Origin: an uncultured Clostridia bacterium
Lineage (GTDB): Bacteria > Bacillota > Clostridia > Christensenellales > UBA1242
Direction of reading: 5' to 3'
Length of the DNA: 64,000 nt
Assembly (NCBI GenBank): GCA_934747965.1
Contig: CAKVHI010000001.1
Coordinates: 215,619 to 279,618, forward strand
The stretch's first letter is position 1; each line of letters opens with the position of its first letter. This document shows, one piece after another, positions 38,966-47,243 of this stretch. The notes beneath the pieces are model-generated. The model worked only from the letters and a program-made list of their open reading frames with translations, was not told where the DNA came from and did no database searches. Position numbers and translations under genes: made by a program.

Positions 38966-40192
38966 TTAACCCCACAAAAAGTCCGCACCAGTGCCTTGAT
39001 TAACATAGAAAACATTATTCACTGTGTCATACATTCCCGGTTTGTTGTCGCTGTTTCTTAAACAAGGGACCATTTTTCTTACTAAGACATCATCATCGTA
39101 AAATTCAACAATTTGCATTCTTCCACGGAAATAGTTATTCGATCTCCCTAAAAATAACCATAAACTTTCAGTATTTCCAGAAAAATCATAATTCCCAGTG
39201 TTATGATACTTTTCTACACCATTTTCTTTCCAAACTTCTCCGTATGAAACATTTACCCATTCTTCTAGTCCAAAGCCATATAGATAGCATGAAGCATCAC
39301 TATTACCATATCTAGCATAACAATACGCTCCATCATAATTAACAATAAAACAAGTCGACTTCATAGTCTGAGTGCCCAAAACATCACCAGATGAAGTGGT
39401 CTTTAAATATATTGTCGTTTTTATCTCAGGTTTAGTTTTGTAAACATAACCAGTATCAATCCATTGTTCTCCAGTACTTTCAAGGTAATTCACATACTTA
39501 TACTTACTTGTATCTAGTCCAACGATATCACCCATTATTTCGGCTCTTGCATCGGTTTCACTTAGGTTTGCTTGTTGTATGGCAAAGATTTTGCAATATA
39601 CTGTGGTTTTTATGCCTTGTTCTTCAAAATTTTCATCTATCTTTGCTGATATTGTAAGATTTTGTGCATTGGTATCTCCTGCAGACAATTTTCCAACATT
39701 TTTTAAATCACTACCTGTCAATTCAGTTTTTGTTGTGTCGCTTTGTTTATAGGTTTTTGCTCTGTCGAACACATAAACATTTAATGTATTCCCTGTTTTT
39801 GTACCATCGCTATAGTAATACGCACTTTCAAAAACATCATTATCATCGGTTATTGAAATTATATAATATGCGGGCTCACTGTTATTCTCTAACCCTACAG
39901 TTAGGTTTAAGTCAACCGTGTCGCCGGGCATATATTTGCCTGTCCAAGTACTATCGTTATTCTTCTTTCGTGCGGTGTCAAATACTAATTTACTTGTTGA
40001 TGTTGTTACTCCGTCCCCTTCAACTCCACCGCTCACTTTAAGTTTTATATTTCCAAAATCTAGTGTTCCACTATATTCTTTTTTGTCTTGAAAATATGCT
40101 AGGGTTAATATTAAGGTTGAAACTAATACTAATATTATTAATGCTATTAGTATTTTATTTATTATATTTCCTTTTAATCTTTTTGTTTTCAT
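38966..40192 (-). CDS. TasA-like signal-anchored surface protein with C-terminal LamG-like domain
   Basis: 408 residues. A basic N-terminus and membrane segment (about 12-33, IINKILIALIILVLVSTLILTLAYF) are followed by a TasA/camelysin-like beta domain to about residue 225 (YMPGDTVDLNLTVGLENNSEPAYYIISI). Residues about 238-408 are a concanavalin/LamG-like domain frequent in gut Firmicutes (YLESTGEQWIDTGYVY ... VPCLRNSDNKPGMYDTVNNVFY). No enzyme motif. SD AAAGGAGG lies about 9 nt before the ATG, inside a possible hairpin. Likely exported; role unknown. Confidence 0.82.
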   Translation of the reverse strand: MKTKRLKGNIINKILIALIILVLVSTLILTLAYFQDKKEYSGTLDFGNIKLKVSGGVEGDGVTTSTSKLVFDTARKKNNDSTWTGKYMPGDTVDLNLTVGLENNSEPAYYIISITDDNDVFESAYYYSDGTKTGNTLNVYVFDRAKTYKQSDTTKTELTGSDLKNVGKLSAGDTNAQNLTISAKIDENFEEQGIKTTVYCKIFAIQQANLSETDARAEIMGDIVGLDTSKYKYVNYLESTGEQWIDTGYVYKTKPEIKTTIYLKTTSSGDVLGTQTMKSTCFIVNYDGAYCYARYGNSDASCYLYGFGLEEWVNVSYGEVWKENGVEKYHNTGNYDFSGNTESLWLFLGRSNNYFRGRMQIVEFYDDDVLVRKMVPCLRNSDNKPGMYDTVNNVFYVNQGTGADFLWG

Positions 40193-40201
40193 TAAAAAAA
40201 A

Positions 40202-40307
40202 TCAACCTCCTTTTTGGTTGACCTTTTTTTGTTTAATATTGGTTTAAAATGGTTACTATCCACCTTAACCTTACTGTGGTCAACCGCAAGTGTGGTCAAC
40301 CGCAAGT
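40202..40307 (-). promoter_or_regulatory. Leader with paired complementary motifs around the Shine-Dalgarno
   Basis: On the minus strand two tandem 16-nt units (40276-40291, 40292-40307), each carrying GGTTGACC, are followed by GGTCAACC (40216-40223), AAAAAGGA and GGTTGA (40202-40207). GGTCAACC can pair either with the nearby GGTTGA, closing around the SD, or with a GGTTGACC of either upstream unit. A perfect 8-bp hairpin (AGTTTGTG/CACAAACT) is at 40324-40343. A possible TTGACA is at 40384-40389 but its -10 is poor. The rest of 40344-40604 shows nothing more. Confidence 0.5.
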
Positions 40308-40604
40308 GTTTCGTTTCTATATTAGTTTGTGGTAGCACAAACTCTTTTATCCATTAAAAATTTTGCCATTTTTAGGGTTATTGTGTCAAGCGTTTTTAAA
40401 TAATTTTTAAAATAATTTAAATTTTTCTATATGATTTCATTATTGAAACCTATAGAGTTATTAAGTATAATAATTTCCGAGTTCCTCAAACATTTTTAAA
40501 GTTTATATTTTTGTTAATAATATAAAAGTGCTTATAACAAAACACTGATACTATTTCTATAAACAATTTTTATTCTTTATGAAATAATAGTTTGTAAAAA
40601 ATAA

Positions 40605-40620
40605 TGTTTCACGTGAAACA
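40605..40620. promoter_or_regulatory. parS site 1
   Basis: Exact consensus palindrome TGTTTCACGTGAAACA, adjacent to the parB stop codon. ParB binds it to nucleate the partition complex. Confidence 0.95.
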
Positions 40621-41523
40621 TTATTTTAATCTATCAATTAATTCGTATATTCTATCCAAATCATCTTTGCTAAAATAGTCAATGTATATTCTGCCACGAT
40701 GTTCATTGCCCATAACGCTAATTTTAGTCCCAAAAACTCGTTGCATATCCATAATCAACTCATGGAATTCCGGACTAATCTTAGTTGAAACTTCTGCCTT
40801 AGGATTTGTCTTTTTAACCTTAACGGCTTGTTCCAAGTCACGAACGGTTAATTTTTTCTCACAAACCTGTTTAGCTAGCCTAATTTGTGCTTCGGGATCC
40901 GAAACAACTACTAAACTCTTTGCATGACCAGCACTAAGTTTTCCATCTTCAATCATTTGAATAACTTCGGGTACTAAGTTTAAAATTCTTAATGTGTTAG
41001 TAATTGCAGGCCTACTTTTTCCTAGTCTTTCAGCAACAACATCTTGTGTCCAACCAAATTCATCAATTAACTGTTTAATTGCTTTTGCTTCTTCGATCGG
41101 AGTCAAATCTTTTCTTTGTAAATTTTCAATAATACTTATTTCTTTAATCTCATTATCATTAAAATCGCCAACTAAACAAGGAATTTCTTTTAATCCCGCA
41201 ATTTTACTAGCCCTGAAACGCCTTTCACCCGCAACAATAAGATATCTTCCATTCTTTTCAACCACAAGAATAGGTTGCAAAACCCCATGAATTTTAATTG
41301 AATTTGCTAATTCTTGCAAAGCTTCCTCATCAAATTTCTTTCTTGGCTGGTCTTTATTTGGGTCAAGCAAAGAAATACTTATTTTTCTTATACTTTCGCC
41401 TTCAGAACCTTTATTTGCTAGCACTTCATCTTCTAATGTTTCATGTGAAACATTGTTATTCATACCGTTATAATTTGAAAATAAACTTTCCAAACCTCTT
41501 CCTAATCCACCTTTAATAGACAT
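40621..41523 (-). CDS. parB: Chromosome partitioning protein ParB/Spo0J
   Basis: 300 residues. N-terminal CTP-binding ParB domain (QPILVVEKNGRYLIVAGERRFRASKIAGL), HTH that reads parS (WTQDVVAERLGKSRPAITNTLRIL, about 155-180), and a C-terminal dimer domain. It spreads from parS as a CTP clamp and recruits SMC. Lies downstream of parA; SD AAGGGG. A near-consensus parS lies inside the gene at 41437. Confidence 0.97.
   Translation of the reverse strand: MSIKGGLGRGLESLFSNYNGMNNNVSHETLEDEVLANKGSEGESIRKISISLLDPNKDQPRKKFDEEALQELANSIKIHGVLQPILVVEKNGRYLIVAGERRFRASKIAGLKEIPCLVGDFNDNEIKEISIIENLQRKDLTPIEEAKAIKQLIDEFGWTQDVVAERLGKSRPAITNTLRILNLVPEVIQMIEDGKLSAGHAKSLVVVSDPEAQIRLAKQVCEKKLTVRDLEQAVKVKKTNPKAEVSTKISPEFHELIMDMQRVFGTKISVMGNEHRGRIYIDYFSKDDLDRIYELIDRLK
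41437..41452. promoter_or_regulatory. Near-consensus parS inside parB
   Basis: TGTTTCATGTGAAACA, one base from consensus. Confidence 0.7.
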
Positions 41524-41548
41524 AATTTATCCCCTTTTTAAATATTTA

Positions 41549-41564
41549 TGTTTCACGTGAAACA
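41549..41564. promoter_or_regulatory. parS site 2
   Basis: Exact TGTTTCACGTGAAACA between parA and parB, directly upstream of the parB SD. Confidence 0.95.
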
Positions 41565-41566
41565 TT

Positions 41567-42337
41567 TTATTTGTTGTTGTTTCTGCTTAAAAACTCTTTA
41601 GTAAGTTCCATATAAGCAATAGAGCCCTTACATTTTGGGTCGTAATCAATTACCGCTTCACCATAACTAGGTGCTTCAGCCACACGGACATTTCTTGGAA
41701 TAGCTGTATTAAACACTTTTTTATCAAAAAATTTTCGAATCTCTGCTGATACTTCATTTACTAAGTTACTTCTAGCACTTTTCATTGTTAAAACAACACC
41801 TTCAATCTCTAGGTTACTGTTTAAATGCTGTTTTACAAGCCATACAGTATTCATTAACTGCGTTAAACCTTCAAGTGATAAAAATTCACACAAGATTGGT
41901 ATAATAACACTATCTGCACTCGTTAAAGCATTTATAGTTAATAAACCCAGGCTAGGTGGGCAATCAATGGTTATGTAATCATAACTATTTTTAATTCTAT
42001 CTAGCGAATTTTTAAGTATTTTTTCACGATTATCCATCTGTACTAAATCAATCTCTGCACCAGCAAGATTTATATCTGATGGAATAATGTCAAGACCTTT
42101 ATATTTTGTTCTTCTAACAATATCTTCTATGTTAGAATCATTAGAAATAACATTATAAATGCTTTTTAAATTTTCATTTTTTTCTATCCCTAAAGAACTG
42201 GTTGCATTGCCTTGAGGATCTAAATCTAACAATAAAACTTTTTTACCCAATCCTGCCAAACACGCACTCATGTTTACACAAGTCGTTGTTTTACCGACTC
42301 CACCCTTTTGGTTTGAAAATGCAATAATTTTTGCCAT
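41567..42337 (-). CDS. parA: Chromosome partitioning ATPase ParA/Soj
   Basis: 256 residues from the ATG at 42337, preferred over an in-frame start 48 bases upstream because AAAGGAGGAAAG lies just before it and the family starts MAKIIAFSNQKGGVGKTT. Deviant Walker A KGGVGKTT, switch DLDPQGNATSSLG, and DCPPSLGLLTINAL are present. It drives separation of origins together with ParB. Confidence 0.97.
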   Translation of the reverse strand: MAKIIAFSNQKGGVGKTTTCVNMSACLAGLGKKVLLLDLDPQGNATSSLGIEKNENLKSIYNVISNDSNIEDIVRRTKYKGLDIIPSDINLAGAEIDLVQMDNREKILKNSLDRIKNSYDYITIDCPPSLGLLTINALTSADSVIIPILCEFLSLEGLTQLMNTVWLVKQHLNSNLEIEGVVLTMKSARSNLVNEVSAEIRKFFDKKVFNTAIPRNVRVAEAPSYGEAVIDYDPKCKGSIAYMELTKEFLSRNNNK

Positions 42338-42374
42338 AATCTTTCCTCCTTTAATAATTATAACATGAATTAAA

Positions 42375-42404
42375 AAAAATAGCACGCATTTTTGCTATTT
42401 TTTT
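42375..42404. terminator. Hairpin between rsmG and parA
   Basis: AAAAATAGCA/TGCTATTTTT stem with an 8-nt loop. It probably ends the rsmG transcript in front of parA. Confidence 0.7.
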
Positions 42405-42428
42405 CTAAAATATTAACTTTTAACATAA

Positions 42429-42444
42429 TGTTTCACGTGAAACA
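42429..42444. promoter_or_regulatory. parS site 3
   Basis: Exact TGTTTCACGTGAAACA just past the rsmG stop codon. Confidence 0.95.
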
Positions 42445-42445
42445 T

Positions 42446-43138
42446 TTATAAAGGTTGATTTTTAGGTTTATTTTGTCCCCTTGGATACTTATTAGGCGTA
42501 TTTTTAACTTTTTTAATAAATAACAGCGTACGAGAATTTCCTTCCAAATCAATGGTTTTAGTTTTAGTTTTGTCAATTTCTCCGCCCAAAATTTTTAAAG
42601 CATTTGTACATTCACTAATTTCTTCTTCAATATTAATACTTTTATATGCAACAAAGTAACCACCTAACTTAACATAAGGCAAACAGTATTCAAGCAAAGT
42701 AGGTAGTTTCGCTACCGCTCTTGAAACTACAACATCAAATGTTTCACGTGAAACATTTATATATTCCTCAGCGCGAGCATGTACGGCTTTTATGTTTTTT
42801 AAATTTAACAATTCTATTAACTCATTTAAAAAATTTACTCTTTTGTTTAAACTATCAAGCAAAACAATGTTAAACTTATCATTCATAATTTTAAGAGGAA
42901 CCCCAGGAAACCCAGCGCCCGTTCCTACATCCAAAATTTTTGCATCTTTTTTGATGTCGTTCACAATTAAAACACTATCCAAAAAATGTTTAATCCAAAC
43001 TTCATCAAATTGTGTTATTGCAGTTAAATTTATTTCGTTGTTTTTTTGTATTAAAAAATCATAATAGTTATTAAATAATAACTTTTTTTGTTTGTCAATA
43101 TCTAATTTGTATTTTTTAAATAAATTTTCTATATCCAT
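42446..43138 (-). CDS. rsmG: 16S rRNA (guanine527-N7)-methyltransferase RsmG
   Basis: 230 residues. SAM-binding KILDVGTGAGFPGVPLKI, NFLNELIELL and VVSRAVAKLPTLLEYCLPYVKLGG mark the family. It methylates G527 of 16S rRNA. The C-terminus has a short extra basic tail (NTPNKYPRGQNKPKNQP). A parS site lies inside the gene. The usual upstream partner mnmG is missing; mrnC diverges from it instead. TATAAT lies 7 nt before the ATG with no SD. Confidence 0.95.
   Translation of the reverse strand: MDIENLFKKYKLDIDKQKKLLFNNYYDFLIQKNNEINLTAITQFDEVWIKHFLDSVLIVNDIKKDAKILDVGTGAGFPGVPLKIMNDKFNIVLLDSLNKRVNFLNELIELLNLKNIKAVHARAEEYINVSRETFDVVVSRAVAKLPTLLEYCLPYVKLGGYFVAYKSINIEEEISECTNALKILGGEIDKTKTKTIDLEGNSRTLLFIKKVKNTPNKYPRGQNKPKNQPL
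42740..42755. promoter_or_regulatory. parS site 4, inside rsmG
   Basis: Exact TGTTTCACGTGAAACA within coding sequence. Confidence 0.95.
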
Positions 43139-43145
43139 ATAAAGT

Positions 43146-43154
43146 ATTATAACA
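43146..43154 (-). promoter_or_regulatory. Extended -10 of rsmG, leaderless arrangement
   Basis: Minus strand TGT-TATAAT (43146-43154), 7 nt before the ATG at 43138. Confidence 0.6.
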
Positions 43155-43219
43155 TAGAATTTAAAAATTTAAAAATATTTTTTAAATGAATTATTATATT
43201 TTATTTAATTCAAATTTTA

Positions 43220-43228
43220 TGATATAAT
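43220..43228 (+). promoter_or_regulatory. Extended -10 of mrnC, leaderless arrangement
   Basis: TGA-TATAAT (43220-43228), 5 nt before ATG 43234; no clear -35. Confidence 0.55.
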
Positions 43229-43233
43229 ATATT

Positions 43234-43668
43234 ATGCAAAATTTAATAGACAATATTTTAATTCAAATAAAAATTGATGAAAAGAATATAAAAAATTATA
43301 GCATGCTTTCATTAGCATTTTTGGGCGATAGTATACATAGTCTTTATATTCGTGAAAAATTAATTGAAGAGGCTAATTTCAGAGTCAAACAACTTCATTC
43401 AAACACCACAAAATATGTAAAAGCATCGGCACAAAGTTGCGTTATTGAAAGGTTATCAACCATGCTTAAACAAGATGAAATTCAAATTGTGAAAACGGCA
43501 AAAAACAGCAAAACTAACAATATTGCAAAAAATGCCAGCATAAAAGAATATAAGAATGCAACCGCTTTTGAAAGTTTACTTGGATATTTAGCATTAAAAC
43601 AAGATTTTGAAAGACTTAATGAAATATTAAATTTAAGTTTTAAAATTGTAAATTCTAATCAAAAATAG
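43234..43668 (+). CDS. mrnC: Mini-ribonuclease III (MrnC)
   Basis: 144 residues. RNase III catalytic fold without the dsRNA-binding domain: SMLSLAFLGDSIHSLYIREKL, and the second signature AFESLLGYLALKQDFERLNEIL. It matures 23S rRNA ends in Firmicutes. It heads the mrnC-rlmB-sigH cluster, conserved in order with B. subtilis, where yazC/mrnC is followed by rlmB and yacP before sigH; yacP is absent here. Confidence 0.93.
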   Translation: MQNLIDNILIQIKIDEKNIKNYSMLSLAFLGDSIHSLYIREKLIEEANFRVKQLHSNTTKYVKASAQSCVIERLSTMLKQDEIQIVKTAKNSKTNNIAKNASIKEYKNATAFESLLGYLALKQDFERLNEILNLSFKIVNSNQK

Positions 43669-43728
43669 CAAAAAATATGCTAAAATATATCAAAATTACA
43701 CAAATTTTTATTAAAAGGAACAAAAAAT

Positions 43729-44439
43729 ATGAATATTTATGGTAAAAACACCTGTATAGAAATTTTAAAAAATAATAAGAAAATAAAAAAAGTATACTTA
43801 CAAAAAAACATAGATGAAAGTTTTAAATCAAAAGTTTTAAATTTATATCCTAACACTTTTTTAGTTGAAAAAGATTTTTTGAATAAAATTACAAACTTTA
43901 AAAACCACCAAGGAATTGTCGTTGAAATTGAAAGTTTTAACTATGCTTCTTTAGATGAAATTATAGATTATCACAACCAAAAAAAATCAATGGCTTTTAT
44001 TGTTGTTTTAGACAATATTGAAGACCCACAAAATCTCGGAAGTTTAATAAGAACTTGTGTTTGTGCTGATGTTGATGGCATTGTTATTCCTAAAAATCGC
44101 AGTGCAAGCGTAAATGAAACAGTTTTTAGGGTAAGTAGTGGTGCAGCAAGTCATATCAAAATTTGTGAAGTTAGCAATATTAATAATGCAATAAAACAAA
44201 TAAAATCGAACAACATATTTGTTTATGGTTTAGAAGCAGGAGAAAAGTTGATATATTCGCAAGACTTAAAATATCACACTTGTTTGGTTGTTGGAAGTGA
44301 AGGTAAAGGAATTAGCAAACTAACAAAAAGCATGTGCGATGAAATAGTTTCAATTCCAATAGGAAACAAAATAAATTCCTTAAATGCATCTGTTGCAGGG
44401 GCAATAGGTATTTTTGAAGTTAAAAGACAAAGGATTTAA
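43729..44439 (+). CDS. rlmB: 23S rRNA (guanosine-2'-O)-methyltransferase RlmB-like (SPOUT)
   Basis: 236 residues. N-terminal substrate-binding region (MNIYGKNTCIEILKNNKKI), SPOUT motifs VVLDNIEDPQNLGSLIRTC, VVGSEGKGISKLTKSMCDE and IPIGNKINSLNASVAGAIGIFE. It 2'-O-methylates 23S rRNA guanosine; the exact position is inferred from the family. SD AAAAGGA; the stop is immediately followed by the sigH start with no gap. Confidence 0.93.
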   Translation: MNIYGKNTCIEILKNNKKIKKVYLQKNIDESFKSKVLNLYPNTFLVEKDFLNKITNFKNHQGIVVEIESFNYASLDEIIDYHNQKKSMAFIVVLDNIEDPQNLGSLIRTCVCADVDGIVIPKNRSASVNETVFRVSSGAASHIKICEVSNINNAIKQIKSNNIFVYGLEAGEKLIYSQDLKYHTCLVVGSEGKGISKLTKSMCDEIVSIPIGNKINSLNASVAGAIGIFEVKRQRI

Positions 44440-44988
44440 ATGGAAGAACTAAAATTAATAGAAAAAGCAAAATCAGGCGATACCATGGCATTAAACAGTT
44501 TAATGGATGAATATAAAGTGTTGGTTACAAAAATTGCACGAAAATATTTTATTATTGGTGCCGACTTAAACGATGTTATTCAAGAAGGAATGATAGGGCT
44601 TTTTAATGCTTATTCAAAATTTGATACACAAAAAAACGCTCAATTTAAAACATTCGCAACAATTTGCATAAACAGACAAATAATAACAGCATTAAAAAAG
44701 GCTTATAAACATGCCAAAATAGATTTGATTGACGATATTAATCAGCAAGATTTATACCCAAATGAAAGCATATTTTCGCCCGAAGAAAATTATATTGAGA
44801 ACGAAAGTTTTAAACTTTTGAAAAATGAAATTAATCACAAATTGAGCAAACTAGAAATTGAAATTTTGAACGAATTTTTGCTAAATTCAAGTTATGAAGA
44901 AATAAGTAAAAAACTTAATATCTCCAAAAAAAGTGTAGACAATGCATTAACAAGAATAAGAAACAAACTAAATTATTTAAAAAAATAA
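44440..44988 (+). CDS. sigH: RNA polymerase sporulation sigma factor SigH-like
   Basis: 182 residues, shorter than B. subtilis SigH (about 218). Region 2 core is DLNDVIQEGMIGLFNAYSKFD with FKTFATICINRQIITALKKA; region 4 is LNISKKSVDNALTRIRNKLNYL. Its position after rlmB is the conserved sigH place, and the neighbouring sporulation genes support it. No anti-sigma factor nearby. SD AAAGGA is inside the upstream gene end. Confidence 0.88.
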   Translation: MEELKLIEKAKSGDTMALNSLMDEYKVLVTKIARKYFIIGADLNDVIQEGMIGLFNAYSKFDTQKNAQFKTFATICINRQIITALKKAYKHAKIDLIDDINQQDLYPNESIFSPEENYIENESFKLLKNEINHKLSKLEIEILNEFLLNSSYEEISKKLNISKKSVDNALTRIRNKLNYLKK

Positions 44989-45271
44989 AGAATTTATAGT
45001 AGTATTTTATGAAATTATAAATTTTAATGGTTTAACTTATCCTTAATAAAAAATAAAGTTGATAATAATTTAAAACAAAATTTTAAAATAAAAAATTTTT
45101 TAGCGACATTTTTAATCATTTTGCATTGGTCAATTATAAAATTATAATCAAAAAATAACAAGTCGTGTAAAGCATAAATTTATAAAATAATGAATTAAAA
45201 ATTAATGCACAAAATTTAGGTGCTTTTTTTATAATCAACATCAAAATTTAAAAAATTTACTTTAAAAAAAA
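44989..45271. other. Intergenic region after sigH, nothing recognised
   Basis: About 280 AT-rich bases with no gene, tRNA or clear hairpin on either strand. Confidence 0.6.
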
Positions 45272-45288
45272 GCTATCGTAAAGATAGC
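45272..45288 (-). terminator. Intrinsic terminator of the 195-residue membrane gene
   Basis: GCTATC/GATAGC with 5-nt loop; seven T follow on the minus strand. Confidence 0.85.
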
Positions 45289-45321
45289 ACTTTTTATATA
45301 TACTAAGTTTTTATACCTTAA

Positions 45322-45909
45322 CTAATTTTGATTATTATTTTGGTTTACATCAAAATTTTGTGGTTGAGTTTGAATATTCACATTTTGATTTTGACCTTGC
45401 TCTATGTTACCATTAAAATTTTGGTTGTAATATCCATTTGGGACATTAGCATTATAATATCCAACCATTGGTTTTGGTTGATAAGGTTTTGCAAGAAAAG
45501 CACAAATAGTTGAAGCAATAAATAATCCAACAGGAACAAGATAAATCATTATGCTTGTTACAAGCATTTGTGTTCCAGTGTTTTTAATTGTGTTAATAAA
45601 CAAATATATTAATAAACTTCCACACATTACTGTAGAAATTGCAAGTAGAATTCCGCCAACTTTTGCTTTTTTAAAACATTGAGATGCACCAATAATCCCC
45701 AAAATTCCACCAAGAAAGCATAACCAACCAAGAACTATTATAGCAACCCCAGTACTACTTGCACCAGCTTCTACACCACTGCCAGCAGATTCCAAAGCAC
45801 CGATTAAAGATGTTATAATATTTCCTGCAAGAACGGTAATAAAGCCCCAAAACAAGCAAAATATGCTTGTGATTAATCCCATAATAAATGCGGGCAAACT
45901 TCTTTTCAT
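45322..45909 (-). CDS. Four-helix membrane protein with Asn/Gln-rich tail, unknown
   Basis: 195 residues. Hydrophobic segments at about 7-33, 52-76, 87-108 and 117-141, then a Gln/Asn/Tyr-rich tail (NANVPNGYYNQNFNGNIEQG...) of about 45 residues that is likely disordered. No family recognised. SD AAAGGAG; own terminator. Confidence 0.78.
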   Translation of the reverse strand: MKRSLPAFIMGLITSIFCLFWGFITVLAGNIITSLIGALESAGSGVEAGASSTGVAIIVLGWLCFLGGILGIIGASQCFKKAKVGGILLAISTVMCGSLLIYLFINTIKNTGTQMLVTSIMIYLVPVGLFIASTICAFLAKPYQPKPMVGYYNANVPNGYYNQNFNGNIEQGQNQNVNIQTQPQNFDVNQNNNQN

Positions 45910-46083
45910 AGAAAACTCCTTTAAAATTAATTATTATATTTTAACATAAAAAAGGTTTTTTGTCAAACAAATTATTTCATAAAAATTTTATAAACATTTA
46001 TATGCTAAAATTTTTCAAAAAATTCATTTTGTATAAATTTTTTCATACGCAAAGTAATAATAAAATCAAATTTTGAAAAACGC

Positions 46084-46112
46084 TTGAAAAACAAAAAAAA
46101 ATGTGTTAAAAT
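46084..46112 (+). promoter_or_regulatory. Promoter of the tRNA-Arg locus
   Basis: TTGAAA (46084-46089), 17-bp spacer, TAAAAT (46107-46112). It lies upstream of the broken tRNA copy, about 240 nt before the intact tRNA-Arg. Bases 45910-46083 hold no feature beyond the SD of the leftward gene. Confidence 0.6.
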
Positions 46113-46145
46113 ATTAAAGTTAATAAATAAATTTTTTATTATCTT

Positions 46146-46186
46146 GCACTGTTACGAGGGTTGGATAGGCATTGGTCTACGGAACC
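46146..46186 (+). pseudogene. Broken 5' copy of tRNA-Arg
   Basis: It matches the intact tRNA-Arg at 46353-46396: GCACTGTTA... and an identical TTGGTCTACGGAACC anticodon arm end, but the D arm has changed and the sequence diverges after ACC. About 30 bases upstream (TAATAAAT...TATTATCTTGC) are also shared. The spacer 46187-46340 has no gene. Confidence 0.8.
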
Positions 46187-46352
46187 TGCTCGCCTTGTTT
46201 TGTTTTTGGCATCAATTTTGATTTCACAAAATTTCAGCTTATCACAAAACGGCTCCACTCCACAAAAAGTTTATAATGTAATTCTTTTCGGGGTCCCCTC
46301 AGCAACCTTTTGTTCCTTTTGGTTTAATAAATGAACATCTTTATATTATCTT

Positions 46353-46429
46353 GCGCTGTTAGCTCAATTGGATAGAGCGTTGGTCTACGGAACCAAAGGT
46401 TAGGGATTCGAGCTCCTTACGGCGCACCA
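46353..46429 (+). tRNA. tRNA-Arg (anticodon ACG)
   Basis: 77 nt with encoded CCA. Acceptor GCGCTGT/ACGGCGC, D arm AGCTCAATTGGATAGAGC, anticodon stem TTGGT/ACCAA around CTACGGA, T-loop TTCGAGC with one G-U in the stem. A34 would be converted to inosine. Confidence 0.95.
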
Positions 46430-46431
46430 AG

Positions 46432-46447
46432 TGACTAGAAATAGTCA
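46432..46447 (+). terminator. Terminator of tRNA-Arg
   Basis: TGACTA/TAGTCA with GAAA loop and a T run. Confidence 0.85.
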
Positions 46448-46588
46448 TTTTTTTTATAAAATTATATTTATTTATTCATAATTAATTCAACCTTTTAAAA
46501 AATTATTTAAAAAAATAAAAAAAACAATTATGAAAGTTTATGGATATATTTGAAGAACGATATAAAAATTAAAAAAAATAATGAAAAA

Positions 46589-46873
46589 TTATTTTCCTTT
46601 AACTAAAGTTTCATTATTTTTTTTGTAGTTATCTTTTCTTAATTCTTCTTCAGAAAACTTATCTTTATTATTTTTTATTTGTTCTATTTTATTTTCAACC
46701 AAAGAACTTTCTACTTGTTTTGTTTGTAAATCATTATTTAGTATATTTCTTTTGTTTGTTAAACTATTTATTTTTGCACTTTGAACAATAATAATCACAA
46801 AAAATATTGCAAGTATGCAAATTAAAAAATATTTACCTATTTTTATTAATATTTTTGCTTTTTCCTGAGTCAA
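46589..46873 (-). CDS. DivIC/FtsB-like septum formation initiator
   Basis: 94 residues from a TTG start at 46873, about 8 nt after AAGGA; the start overlaps the yabQ-like end by 41 bp. One membrane segment (about 10-31) is followed by a coiled coil (AKINSLTNKRNILNNDLQTKQVESSLVENKIEQIKNN). The topology and position after yabP-yabQ match divIC of B. subtilis, a divisome protein. Short proteins of this kind are weakly conserved, so context is the main support. Confidence 0.8.
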   Translation of the reverse strand: MTQEKAKILIKIGKYFLICILAIFFVIIIVQSAKINSLTNKRNILNNDLQTKQVESSLVENKIEQIKNNKDKFSEEELRKDNYKKNNETLVKGK

Positions 46874-47240
46874 AGTTAAACATCCTTCTTATAAATTTAA
46901 TTTTTAAAAGTCTTTTAAAAACTACTATGAAAAAATTATATAACTTTTTAATAATAAAATCAACCAAAAATCCTAAACTTTTTTGTTCTAACACAAAACC
47001 TAAAATAAAAGAAATTAACACAAACAACCTAAATTCGCCAAAATAGACAACATTTAGACACACAAAAAAGAGCAGAACAAAAGCGATTGAAAAAAAACAA
47101 TCAAAAATTATTTGTGCAACTTTTTTATTTTTTAAAAGTCTTACATTAAATTTGCAAAAATCATAAATAATGCCAATTATTAATCCAAAATAAACACTTC
47201 CAAAAAATATATAACCTTGTTTTAAAGATTCAAATAACAT
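46833..47240 (-). CDS. yabQ: YabQ-like spore cortex protein
   Basis: 135 residues with about three to four membrane segments (MLFESLKQGYIFFGSVYFGLIIGIIYDFCKFNVRL is the family-like opening; then FFSIAFVLLFFVCLNVVYFG). YabQ sits in the outer forespore membrane and is needed for cortex formation in B. subtilis. It lies 3 bp after yabP, as in Bacillus and Clostridium. Confidence 0.85.
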   Translation of the reverse strand: MLFESLKQGYIFFGSVYFGLIIGIIYDFCKFNVRLLKNKKVAQIIFDCFFSIAFVLLFFVCLNVVYFGEFRLFVLISFILGFVLEQKSLGFLVDFIIKKLYNFFIVVFKRLLKIKFIRRMFNFDSGKSKNINKNR

Positions 47241-47243
47241 TAT

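Noticed and set aside
40276..40307. CRISPR-like repeat
   Set aside because: Only two directly abutting 16-nt units, with no spacers and no cas genes.
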